Origin: Trichoplusia ni
Lineage: Eukaryota > Arthropoda > Insecta > Lepidoptera > Noctuidae
DNA: 64,000 nt
Assembly: GCF_003590095.1 (NCBI RefSeq)
Contig: NC_039493.1
Location: 2,108,001 to 2,172,000 of the forward strand
Reading direction: 5' to 3'
A model generated the notes under the pieces. The model was not told the DNA's origin, did no database searches, and saw only the letters and a list, made by a program, of their open reading frames with translations. This document shows, piece by piece, positions 1 to 11,600 of the stretch (position 1 is its first letter; each line of letters opens with the position of its first letter). Both the position numbers and the translations under genes were made by a program.

Positions 1-735
1 ATAGTCAATTAATGAGATAAAACAAACAACATGATGGCAATACCTTTTGAACGACATATAAGTCTATTCGAGTCCACAATCATTGAAGATTACGAAGCCC
101 GCGAAAATAGCAAGATTGCTTATGATATAAATTTACATAAATAGAGGAACAAATTCATAACGAAATCTGTTTTAAAGTACAACATTATCATATAATAGTT
201 TCCGAATTTACCCAACAAGCTTGCATCCTCAGTTTTCCAAACTTGTGGCCCCCCTACAATTGAAACAATGAGATGTGTTAATCTCAACGTCTTGTCCTTC
301 AACGCTCTGGTTATTTTGCATTTAACTAGCTTTGTTTTAACTGAACTTTGCGCAAATAGTTAAACAATGGTTCACTTTATGGCAGTTTAAGAAAAGATTA
401 ACTAAATAAACAAGTTTAATGGTGTTAAGGTGTGAAATCGTTTTTGTAGTTAACCGTATGAGTTTTAGATAACTTTTAAAGAAAAGTTTTAAATTTATTT
501 TCTTTGCTGAAAACAAGGAAAATAAAAATAAACATTTACTTAAATAACATAAACATTTCATTATATAAGAATAGGATTAACATTCGATTGATAATATTTT
601 ACTACAACATAACAAGGCTTTCCTGCAATGGCGTGATGGGACTCATACATAAACTTAATAAAATCTAACTTCAATGCCCTAAATACATCCTGAAGTTTGT
701 TAGGTAATACAGAACACATCCCACTATCCCACTAA

Positions 736-926
736 TCCCACTAATATTATAAAGGCGAAAATTTGTGAGTGTGTAAGTTTGTTACTTCTTTACGTCAAAA
801 CAGCTGAACCAATTTTAATGAAATTTGGTATGGAGTTAGCTGACACCCTGGATTAACACATAGGCTATATTACGAAAAAATATTTTATTTCCTAACCACG
901 CTTACGAAGTCGCGGGTAACAGCTAG
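736..926 (+). mobile_element. Lep1/Helitron-like non-autonomous element
   Basis: Begins TCCCACTAATATTATAAAGG and ends GCGGGTAACAGCTAG, inserted between A and T. These are the ends of a very common lepidopteran Helitron-like repeat (TC start, CTAG end, A/T insertion). The interior has the familiar CAGCTGAACCAATTTTAATG portion. No coding capacity. Confidence 0.7.
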
Positions 927-936
927 TAAATCTCTA

Positions 937-1630
937 TCCCACCAAAAACATTAAATGTAAAAAAATGCCAAGTCTCTCGATGCAGTCTTTCCATCGTAAA
1001 AAGTTTTGAGATCTCATAGAAGCCAAGTCCTATTCAAAATATTTTGTAGTTATAAATCAACATTTAGTAATTGTATCAATAGTTTTCTTTATTTTATAAT
1101 TATAGTGACTTGGCAATGAGCACAAGAAGAAACAAATAAAACGGCATATTTGTAGGAGTTGAAAGTTACACACACCGCATGCGTAAACATTAATATCACA
1201 AAATTAATTTTCTTTTGGTTTATCCGTGTCGTCCCAACCGAATTTCGGCAACGGCAGTCAGTCTTAGTGTACTCTCGATTCATTTACTTTCATAAAGCGA
1301 TGGCCCGTAAGGTATTCTTAATTATTGTATTGGAGCATGTAGTCGGTAGTGACCATCATGATTCACACATAACAAATAATCTGATCACTGGTCTCGTCAG
1401 TAACATTTGCACATAATTCCAGGCATCAAGCAGCTTTTAATTTGTGCTCATTGCCAAGTCACTATAATTATAATATAAAGAAAACTATTGATACAATTAC
1501 TAAATGTTGATTTATAACTACAAAATATTTTGAATAGGACTTGGCTTCTATGAGATCTCAAAACTTTTTACGATGGAAAGACTGCATCGAGAGACTTGGC
1601 ATTTTTTTACATTTAATGTTTTTGGTGGGA
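937..1630. repeat. Fold-back element: 189-bp inverted arms with a 316-bp loop
   Basis: Left arm 937-1125 and right arm 1442-1630 are reverse complements with one mismatch seen (in the ctttatTttataat / ctttatAttataat stretch). The arms start TCCCACCAAAAACATT. The loop shows no convincing gene. Flanks TCTCTA and TCTCAT are similar but not identical, so a target duplication is not clear. It lies in a chitinase intron, so the pre-mRNA would form a long double-stranded stem. Confidence 0.85.
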
Positions 1631-1789
1631 TCTCATTTATTTTTTGTAAGTGTATTTCTTTCTTTTTTTTTAGGTGTCATAATTTCTAGGACTTCAGCTA
1701 CTGCTTTGCTTAGAACCCATTCTCTATCTCTATCTCTTTTGTTTCTTCTCTGAGACTTCGTTACTTCTAATGTAAACAAGCTTAAACTT

Positions 1790-1811
1790 ATATATATATG
1801 CATATATATAT
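1790..1811. repeat. Perfect AT palindrome
   Basis: A 22-base alternating AT palindrome centred on ATGCAT. Probably a simple-sequence feature of the intron. Confidence 0.6.
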
Positions 1812-2295
1812 CTACTAACTTACAAACTATAGCTAAACTAAACTAAATAACACGTAAAGTTCTCCGAATATCAATTATCACTACAATATTTTTTAGTTTC
1901 GAAATGGTTTTTCATAGACAGGTGGCGCTATCAAATGAAAATTATCGAATTATTCTGAAGTACTACTTAGACTGCGCTTTGTAACGAAACCATAGCGCGA
2001 TTCAGACACGTACAACGCCATCTATCGAGCGCGCATACAATATTTATCGCAATACAATGGAGTTTTAGCTTTATTAATTTAATGAATTATGAATTTTATG
2101 TATAAATTTGTATTAATGATAGTCTGTGTATTACATTTATATTATTCTTTTCTATTCTATGTATGTATTCATCCAATTGAATAGGTACTTAAACAACGAA
2201 CAAAGTTAACAATGCAGTCAAAATCCATACATAATGTTCTTGCCAAACCGCAAATATAAAATTGTTTTCTATGGCATATTATTTTTTAATGTTTT

Positions 2296-2690
2296 TATAA
2301 TTTTTCCTTTATATGTGGCTAAGGACCTATCTTGGTGCAAAATTTGAAGTTTCTAAGTCTGCTAGAAGTACCTTAGATTTTTGATGATCTGTCAGTGAGT
2401 CAGTGAGTGACAAAATGGTGTAACTTTGATCGACCGTAACTCCTAAACCATTAATTCAATTGGCATGTAATTTCGAACTTAAGCTTGTTCTAATGCCTAC
2501 TATTATTCCCCGAAAAGCTAAACTCCTAGCTTTGTCCACGTCGAAGATACAGGGGGGGCGAAACAGCCGCGAATCGCTTCGAGAAAAGATGGTACGGCCG
2601 TGCCCGTTTTGCTCGAGACTTGGCAGGGGCACTGCCGTGCCCTCAGATACAATCAAACCAAACACCACTAATTCAACTACTCTAATTGAG
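2296..2690. repeat. Probable dispersed repeat of unknown class
   Basis: Contains GTCAGTGAGTCAGTGAGTGA and a GC-rich second half (GGGGGGGCGAAACAGCCGCG, GGTACGGCCGTGCCC, GGCACTGCCGTGCCC) unlike the surrounding AT-rich intron. It resembles repeats common in lepidopteran introns. Ends and class were not determined, and short ORFs in it are not credible genes. Confidence 0.4.
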
Positions 2691-3285
2691 TAACGATTGT
2701 ATAACTTGTATACAATAATAATGATTAATAATTATTTACGTACACTTGTCCTTAATAGATCCACACTGACAGGATGTAATTAGGCCCGCGTTCAACGTTT
2801 TTCACACAAACTCCTTCAAATTGGTGATTAATTTACCAATAATTTTGTACGTAATATACGCACTTTGTAACGAGTAGGCGAACTGGTTATGCGTTTAGAC
2901 GTGTGGAATTCGTATTCCCAAAGGTCAAGGTAAATTGGTTTTAGACCATATTTAATAATGATACAAGAAAAAATATTATTGTAATGTGTTCGGCATAAAT
3001 TAGAATAAGATTACGATTTGGCGAAGACAAAAAAGTATATTGTGTTTTGGCGTCCGCAATTAGTAGTTTTAAAGCAATATAGTTCGGGTTTTTCTCGTTG
3101 TTTTTGAGGTAAGCAGCTGTTAACTGTTGAGTTATTTATAATCGAATGAAGCTTATTGAAAAAACAGTGACATGTGATTAGTATAGTATACCACATCTAC
3201 TACTGGTATTCTTTTTTATGCCTTCGTCAAATTTGATATTGAATACTGTTTCATGCTAGATTTGTCGACGAATTAGTTAGTTAGT

Positions 3286-3402
3286 CTCGGATCAAGTGTG
3301 GATGAGGTTGGCACAGGGCCATAGAAAATGGCACGAAAAAAGGGGAGGCCTATGTGAAAAAGTGAGAGAAAAAAGCTGTGATGACGATGATGAGTATTGT
3401 TT
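3286..3402 (+). mobile_element. 3' tail of an RTE-type LINE (remnant)
   Basis: Reads, with frameshifts, DQVWMRLAQGHRKWHEK and then GEAYVKK, followed by tgatgacgatgatgag. An Arg/Trp-rich C-terminus ending in GEAYV-like residues and a TGATGA tail is usual for lepidopteran RTE elements. It ends 28 bases before the first chitinase exon of the window. Confidence 0.45.
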
Positions 3403-3429
3403 GTAATTTCTCGTTAATCTTCCTTCCAG

Positions 3430-5650
3430 ATACTTGGACTGGATGAACCTGCTCTCGTACGACTACCACTCCGCCTTCGAGCCCGCGGTGAACCACCACG
3501 CGCCGCTCTACCCGCTCGAGGAGCCCAACGAATACAGCGTCGATAACGAACTTAATATTGTGAGTATTCGAGAATACGTGTTCAATAATAAGTCACTTCA
3601 GCATTTTAGATTGTTGATTTGGTTGACTCCACATCTTAAGTACTGATGTGATCAGTACAAAAAGTTCACGTCTTTTTATACCGATCCTATCAGGTCTAGA
3701 TCGATCTAGATTTCTAGACCGATTCGATCAAAATTGGTACTTTTCACCAATAGTGACAATATACGAACATATGATCTCTAAAATATTAAGTCTAATATCT
3801 TAATTAATATGAAACTAGTACCCTCCACAAAAAAATGTAACACTAACTGATTTGTTTGACGCAAAGGGCTTCTTCTCCTGATAAGTTTTGACTATAAATT
3901 CAATAAATTGAAATATTTACACTCAAATTCACAAGTGTTATCTTTGATGAATACAAATGACGATGTGTCGCTAAGCTTACCTACTATAATGTCTATAATT
4001 ATCTGATAGACATTTACAGACTAGATATTCAAATCGAGCTGTATTTGGTCAGGGTGACACTCAATCTGGTTCTGTCACATATTAGCTCATGTCAAGGTCT
4101 GCATTCTACTGCCTGAATGTTTCAAACTGGTTTACAAATAATAATTTCAGTCTGTCTGTCTGTCACAAGCTTGTTTTGTCAAAAGCTGCAGTCGTGTTAT
4201 TTGACCTTAGAGTATTGGAATTTTAGTTGCAGAGGTCAAAACACAATCGACAGTAATTAAAATTCAGCCAAATCTGGTTTTCACTGTCTCTGAATTCCTG
4301 ATGTCTGCAAATGACTGGATTGTATTAAAAATAAATGTAATGTCAAAACTTGACGCACTACAAGTGATATTCTGACTTTATGATAGGATACAATTCAAAT
4401 ATTTATAGTCAGTTTAGTGAAGGAGACAATCAACTCGAAATTAGTGACTTATTATTTGAAACATATAAATGTAATAATGACTGCACGGATAGCTAAGTGG
4501 TAAAGGTCACCACGCCAGACCGCGATATATCGCTGGTCCAAACTCTGCGTAGGACAAGTGTTTATGTGATTTACAAATGGTTGTCCTGAGTCTGGATATC
4601 TTTATGCATATGACTCGAATGTTTGTGAATTCCAGTTCCCATCCAAATCGGCAGTTTTTGACCAACTCGCCTATTACCAAAATCGGTGCACATTTATGTT
4701 TGACTAATAACATGTTTTTTTTCCTCTCATCTTCCAGGACTACACAATAAAGTTCTACTTGGAGAACGGTGCGGATGCTGACAAGCTTGTCCTCGGTATA
4801 CCGACTTACGGACGCTCCTACACGCTGTTCAACCCTGACGCTGTGGAGATCGGATCGCCGGCAGACGGGCCCGGAGAGCAGGGAGACGCTACAAGGGAGA
4901 AGGGATATCTGGCTTACTATGAGGTAAGTGAGAAATAAATTGTAGTCGTAGGTCGACCAGCTTAAGGTATAAATCCAGTGCATTATAACATCTCTTCAAG
5001 TCACAATGATTAGCCAAGCCTTATTTTCTTATCCAAACCTTTTCGTCCATTGCGAAGTATTGTACATAATACTAAAATATACGTCATCAGTCTATCTTTA
5101 CTTATAATTTGCTTTTGGATCCCTCAAAATCAATAAAGTCATCATCTCAAAGATTGTATAAAACAAGAGTTACAAAAAAATCCCCACTCACAGATTTGCG
5201 AGGCCCTCAAACCCAAGACAAAGAAACGCCAGGCATCTGACGAGGACAGTGAGGAGTACTCCGATGAGGAGGAGGAGACATGGACCGTGATGCACCCGAA
5301 CCCCGACGCGATGGGCCCCGTCGCCTACAAGGGCAACCAGTGGGTGGGGTACGATGATGAGGATATCGTCCGAAAGAAGGCTGCATACGTCGCTGAGAAT
5401 GGACTAGGAGGTAAACACTATTTATATGTGATTTTATTGTGAAAAAAAAAATAAGACTTCAAGAAGTTTTGTTTAGATAAACAATAATTTTGACAATTGC
5501 TCAAGTTTTAATTTAATAAAAACTTAACTTTTTTTGTTATTCAGGCATTATGTTCTGGTCTATCGACAACGACGACTTTCGCGGCACGTGCCACGGGAAA
5601 CCTTACCCGCTCATCGAAGCCGCCAAGGAGTCCTACTTCGCTAAACTCGG
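3430..5650 (+). CDS. Cht6: Chitinase GH18 catalytic domain, C-terminal half (exons 3430-3559, 4738-4923, 5194-5410, 5545-5650)
   Basis: Reads YLDWMNLLSYDYH (GH18 motif III region), then a segment with LGIPTYGRSY, then GIMFWSIDNDDFRGTC (motif IV, whose Trp lines the active-site cleft). The intervening chitinase-insertion region includes GDATREKGYLAYYE and AYKGNQWVGYDD, typical of insect chitinases. The first exon enters with one base completing a codon, so the preceding exon ends in phase 2 upstream of the window. Between ICEALKPK and TWTVMHPNPD there is an unusual basic-then-acidic insert of about 20 residues (around 5215-5280). The catalytic Glu is not in the window, so activity cannot be judged. 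Confidence 0.92.
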
Positions 5651-8600
5651 GTGAGTCTTCTATACGTCCCTGAAAATAACAGTCACCTTTCAAACAATAG
5701 GTAGCTCAACCAAAAACTTAATAAACCTTTGTTTTAGCTGTAAAATTTATTAGCTGGCTACCCTGAGAAGAAACGTAGAAACAAACTCAGGGGTCTACTA
5801 AACTGCCTACAAGTCAGATAATGTAGGTTTTCATAGTGAGTAAATCAATGCAGTGTCTTTTCTGGACTGGCCTTTGGAAGAAAGAGCCAGATCGATCTGA
5901 GCATCTAGAGTCTCTTACGGCCGCTTTCTATATTCGATCTCAATCCCTAATTTACGGATCGAGATTGACATTTGAATCCATTTCCAACTTTTAGTGTTTC
6001 TATAACCGATCCATGGATCGTTTTCTCGATCTTTTTCTTCAATCTATCTTTGGGAGGGCGGATCGAGATTTTAGATTGGTATTTGTACGAAAGTGACAGT
6101 TATGCGTTTTCTATAACCGATCTCTGGTTTTGACAAATCGATTTTTGACGTTTTTGATCTATAATTGCGATCCCCAATTTTTCACGGATTGTACTGAGAA
6201 ATCTGTGAAAATGGAAATATTTTCAAGTGATAGTGATAGCGATCTTGAAGTATTAGCTCAGCTATCGGACTGGGATAGTAGTGACAGCGACGAAGAACAA
6301 ACTCTGTCCTCAAAATTTGTAATTGTGATTGTGATGTATCGAGTGGCTGTTTTTTTTTTCTGTACTTTACTTGTAAACGGGGGTCAAGGATTTAAGCTGA
6401 AGACCAGCGCTCAGTAATTCTTTTGGATTGCTAAGCATAAGCTGATGCTTTAACTTTTTTGCTTTCGGTATTATAGTTTTTGTGTACTAAGTACACTTTT
6501 ACCAATATCTGTAATACTGGAATCAATAAATAACGATTAAAATATTCTCGTTTTCATTTATTTATTTAAAACCATGAAGTATCATTACAGGGTTTACCCT
6601 AATGCGACAACTTAGAACTTAAACTAAACAAAAATTGCAACACATTACATTATTAAAAACACGTCAGTCTGATTTCGAAGAAGTTGGTGGTGTGGAGAGC
6701 AAATTCGTTCTCGCGGTAGGAACCAGCAGTAGGTGCGGGCCTCGCCGCCCACTCCGCCACTCAAGCACTGCAATACTTCCGGGTGATTCTCCACTCCACG
6801 AAGCACCTTCACCAAGAAGACGACCAGTGCAAACTCCCGTCTCATATACAGTTGATTATTGCCAACCATGCCCAGAACAAACAGAGTGGGATCCATGTAG
6901 GTAGAACGGATACACCCCATACAGTTTCTTGTACAGATGGCGCGTGAACTTATTCTGAATGCGCTCGAATATTACCGCTGTATTCTATTCTATAGCTGAG
7001 ACATCGGAAAAACAAACAACAAATAAACTTGCGATTTTAAAATATATTATGTTACTGTCAAACTGACTGACAACTTTTCGATTGACTGACGTTCCGTTGC
7101 TCATCAATAAACGTTTATTGTCGTTTATGCTTTTTCTAATCTTCAGGTAGAATATTATAGTATTTACCGCTACGACTTCCCAATCTTTTATTTTTGTATT
7201 TTGTGGAATTTCTAGTGATTATACATAAAATAGATAAGCTTTAAGAAAAAAGCCACCATTTTACTCATTAATAATCGCTGAAGTACTTTTTCTGCACATG
7301 CGTAAAACAAAACGTTTAGCAGGGCGATCTATCCGTTTTTTTTCGATGGATTTCGAGACGAGATCGATTAAAGAAATGCAGATTCAAGCTCAATCGAGGG
7401 ATTGAAAAAAATCTGGATTGATCGGAATCTTAGATTCGGGATCGAATATAGAAAGCGGCCGTTAGTCGATAATAAAAAGCAGAAAAAAGTCAGAAGACTT
7501 AAACAATAGCAACATTTAGAGTTTCATTTATTAAGAGGTTAATCTTTTACTTTGTTGGACAGGTCCACAGATAACGTAATAACGGAGAAGACAGCTGTCG
7601 CTCGTCCCTCCCGCAGGAAGAGCAAGCCGAGAAGCAGCACCACGACGTCGACTACCACTCCCAAACCCACCAGTGCTGCCAAGTAAGATTCTTTATTAAT
7701 GAGCCTTAATGCAAGTGATAAAATGTATCTTAATATTAACGTCATAAAAGTCATTGTGCTACCACTATAACAAAGTGTGGTAACCTGTATACAAAACTTA
7801 TTCTAATTGAGTATTCTTATCCCCAGGAGCAACAAACGCAAACCCAGTCCCTCAGTAACGAGCACCACTCCATCATGGAACATCATCACTCCGGAACCAC
7901 CGACTACTCCCGACCCAGGATCAGGTACGAACCAAACTTTCAATTACCATGATAAAGGATTTGTAGCCTATTAACCTTTATACCTACTTATTTAAAATTA
8001 CCATCTTAAAAACAATAAAGTAATGAAGAAACCCGAATCACTTGTAAAACACGAAACAGCGTTTTGTTTTTTGGACTGGATGGACCGATTTTGTTCATTT
8101 TTTCCTTTAACGTGAAATAGCCGGCATTCGATCTTATTGAAATTTCATCAGGTTTGGCCCAATACTTTTAATTTGAAGTCGGTTATCTGTTTTTGTTCTT
8201 ATAACAATATTGTTTTTCGCAGACTTCAAGTGTACTGACGAAGGTTTCTACCCTCACCCTCGCGACTGCAAGAAGTACTTCTGGTGTTTGGACTCCGGGC
8301 CCTCGAACCTTGGCATTGTAGCGCATCAATTCACTTGTCCTTCTGGTACTTAAACCTTTCCATTTTTCGTTAGTTTTTAATGGCAAAAGATATATTACTA
8401 GTTTTTACTATTGCTGTTTTTTTTAATAACTCAAATACTTTTGTGGTTGTCTTACTTAATATTACACAAAATTATATAATATTATAACACTATAATTATA
8501 TTATAACACTTCCAGTTTCACTGACTGAATAACATCAACAATGCTACCAAAATCAAAAAGAGGATGCTCTTAATTACACTCCCCACCTTCCCTCAGGTCT

Positions 8601-11600
8601 TTACTTTAACAAGGCGGCCGACTCTTGCGACTTCGCTCGCAACGTACCCTGCAAGAAGTCAACTCCCACCACGAAGGCGCCCACCACGAAACCTCCCACT
8701 ACTAAGACTGTTCCGACTTCCACAACGAGTACGAGCACGACCTCGACGACTACTAGAAGACCGCTCAGACTTAGTACGAAGAGCTCCTCGCTGTTCAGGA
8801 CCACATCCACAACTACTCCAGAACCAGAGGTGAATATTTGAGCTATGTTTTTTTGAGTGACTCCCACACATCGTAGTTTAATCATTGTGCTTGCAAGCTG
8901 CTGATTTTTTAATAAATACGTTTTACAAACATTAAGTTCTATCCTTATTATTAACTTTTATAGACTGAAGAAGAATACGAAGAAGATTCAGTGGAAAGCG
9001 GTGATGAAGATGCAGAAGACCCCAGAGTTATCAAAGAACTGATCGACCTCATTAAGAAAGTTGGTAAGTATTCTGAACTTACTCTATTTGATAAATCGAC
9101 AATACATGTCTGATAGTACGAAGTCAGTCAAATCTCATTTTAATAATGAGGGATTTAAACCCCTGAGGGAAAAAACTATTCAACGTTAAAAAAAATCCTT
9201 GCGTAAAGTAACATAATCGGAATTGTGATTGGAGCTTCCCTTTATGCAAAGTAATGTGTTGATTAAAGTGATACGTTATATGACTTTGGCATCAAAATAT
9301 TCTATCATCATCACATACCGTTATATAAATTAAAAAGGTCATAGATTTTCACATGCATATATCGTGTCCAGGTGGTATCGAGCAGTTGGAGAAGCAGCTG
9401 GGTCTGGGCGACAGCGCGAGTCCCGCGGCCAGCACAGACGGCGCTCCCACCACCACGCCCTCCGCCTTCAGCAAGAAACTCTACCAGAAAGTACTCGAGA
9501 GGACTCGTGGCAGGAACAAGTATGAAACATCCCATTGTAGTTTATTGAATCACCTCCCATGAATAGAGTAACATTAATAGGAAAGAGGTCTTCATTAGCT
9601 GGTAGCTGATCTTTATTAATTGTAGTCACACGTTTGGATGAAAAAGTCTCTTCATGTAATGATAAAATATTAACTGAAATTAACAAGTTATCACAGAACA
9701 ACAATGGTATTGTTGAAGTATTTCTAGATGTGTATACTTACTAATTACTATGTCTCCGCAGATACACTGGAATCAACAGTATTCTCGAAGGCTCCGGACA
9801 GAACAGTCGCCGCGGACCACAAAACGCAGGAATAGAACCTTCAAGCGATAAAGATAAACTGTTGAAAAAGGACAGACCTCAGTAAGTAAATGTTTGTCAC
9901 ACACGAATACTTCAATTTACCTAGTAAAATTACCTGAAATTCTGCCCAATCAAGATCTTCCACACAAATAAGAACAATAAATACAGTTAGAGCAATGTAG
10001 TTTAAAATGCAAAATTTTAGGCGCCACGAACGATACATTACTAAGTGGCATTTAAAATTCTTCATTTGTCTCTAAAATTCATTTGACTGAAGTTGTTGTT
10101 TAATACGTCCATTAATCGCAAAATAATCATCCAGATATACGACAATCAACCGTCAACGTGGTTCCACATCAACAACCGAAGCTGCCGAAGACAGTGAAGA
10201 GGTTGAAGAGTCTTCGGAAGAGGTTGTCGAGCAGGTCCTGAGGTCGAAGGCTGTGGAGACAGAGTCCAGAGTGGGCACCACCGCTAAGCCACTGCAATAC
10301 GTTAACATTCGCAGAGCGAGGCCAACCACTCTGAGTACTTCGGACACTGCTGATGATACTGCTTCCAGGTAAGAAATGTCGTTTTCTTATTTCAAATATT
10401 ATAAAGAATATCGAAATCATTGATCAAAAATTTGTAGTTACACCCTCAGTTGACATAAAGAAATAACTTGTCACTCAGCCAATTAATATGGAAACTAAAT
10501 AACTCATCCTCTAATTATTACAGGAACGCACTGTTCGAGAGATCTGAGCCATTAGTGTCAGTATCAGACACGCCAAACTCGTTGGACATACTGAGCGCAA
10601 GAAGAGAAAATGTACCAGAGTACGTCACCATCAGGAGACAGCGACCCACTACCGAGGAAACCACTACTGTGCAGTAAGTATCAAATTACTTAAACTTTTA
10701 TTATTCTTATAAATACATAAATCAAATTATATATTTATAAACACACATCTGGGTAATCGAATCAAAGTATCAAACCCTCGATAGTACAAGTATAATAAAA
10801 CCAAGTACAAAGTTTAAAAAATAATAGAGTCCTGACGATCCATATTTTATTTCTAGATATCAAAATTCTAACGAAGAAGAAGAACTACAAGAAACAGCAT
10901 TAGAAAGAGAAATATCGACACAGCCTCAATACACATCTATTGTGCGATCTCGCTCTACACTCCGTCCCACTGAGGAGCCAACCGATACCCCTCTCCCTAG
11001 AATACGCTCCACCACTGTACCTACCGAGGAAACCAGTAGCCCCGATCCAACCACCGTACTAGCTGTCCAAATATCCTCTTTACTGAACTCCCCAAGCACT
11101 TCCGAAATCGAAACACCCGAGACTGAAGCACCTGCTACCACCACTGTCGCTGAAACAACCACTACAACGACCACAACAACTACGACCGCTGCTCCTATAA
11201 ACACTCGTCGTCCGCTGATCAGACGGCGGGGATCCACCACGCCATCACCATCAAGCACGGCAGCGCCATCAAGCATCACGCAGGTGAGTCAAAGGAATTA
11301 TACTTTTGTAAGCCGCCGACGACCTTTGCAAAGACCGAACGAAATATCTTCGGAGTCAGACGGTTCTGCTGAAGTGTCTCGTAAAATTAGGTCAACTACC
11401 CCTGATAGTCGCGAATTAGACGACGAGGCTCGAGAACCAAGTTCTAGGAGGTTTAGAAGTAGGTTCCAAGTTGTACCGGATCAGACTGCGCGAAGTGATG
11501 ATGACTCTGTTCCTGCTGCTGCATCACCTGTTTCTCGAGGCCAATTCAAAGCCCAAGTTCTGAACCCAGATGAACTGATTTCGTTAACTCCCATTGAAGT

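Larger units (their letters stand above)
1..3429. other. Chitinase intron (window start)
   Basis: No exon found. AT-rich, holding the Helitron-like element, fold-back element, a GC-rich dispersed repeat and an RTE tail. The missing GH18 exons must lie before base 1. Confidence 0.7.

Noticed and set aside
4507..4983. 158-codon minus-strand ORF
   Set aside because: It overlaps a SINE fragment and the GH18 exon at 4738-4923 in antisense; no family features.
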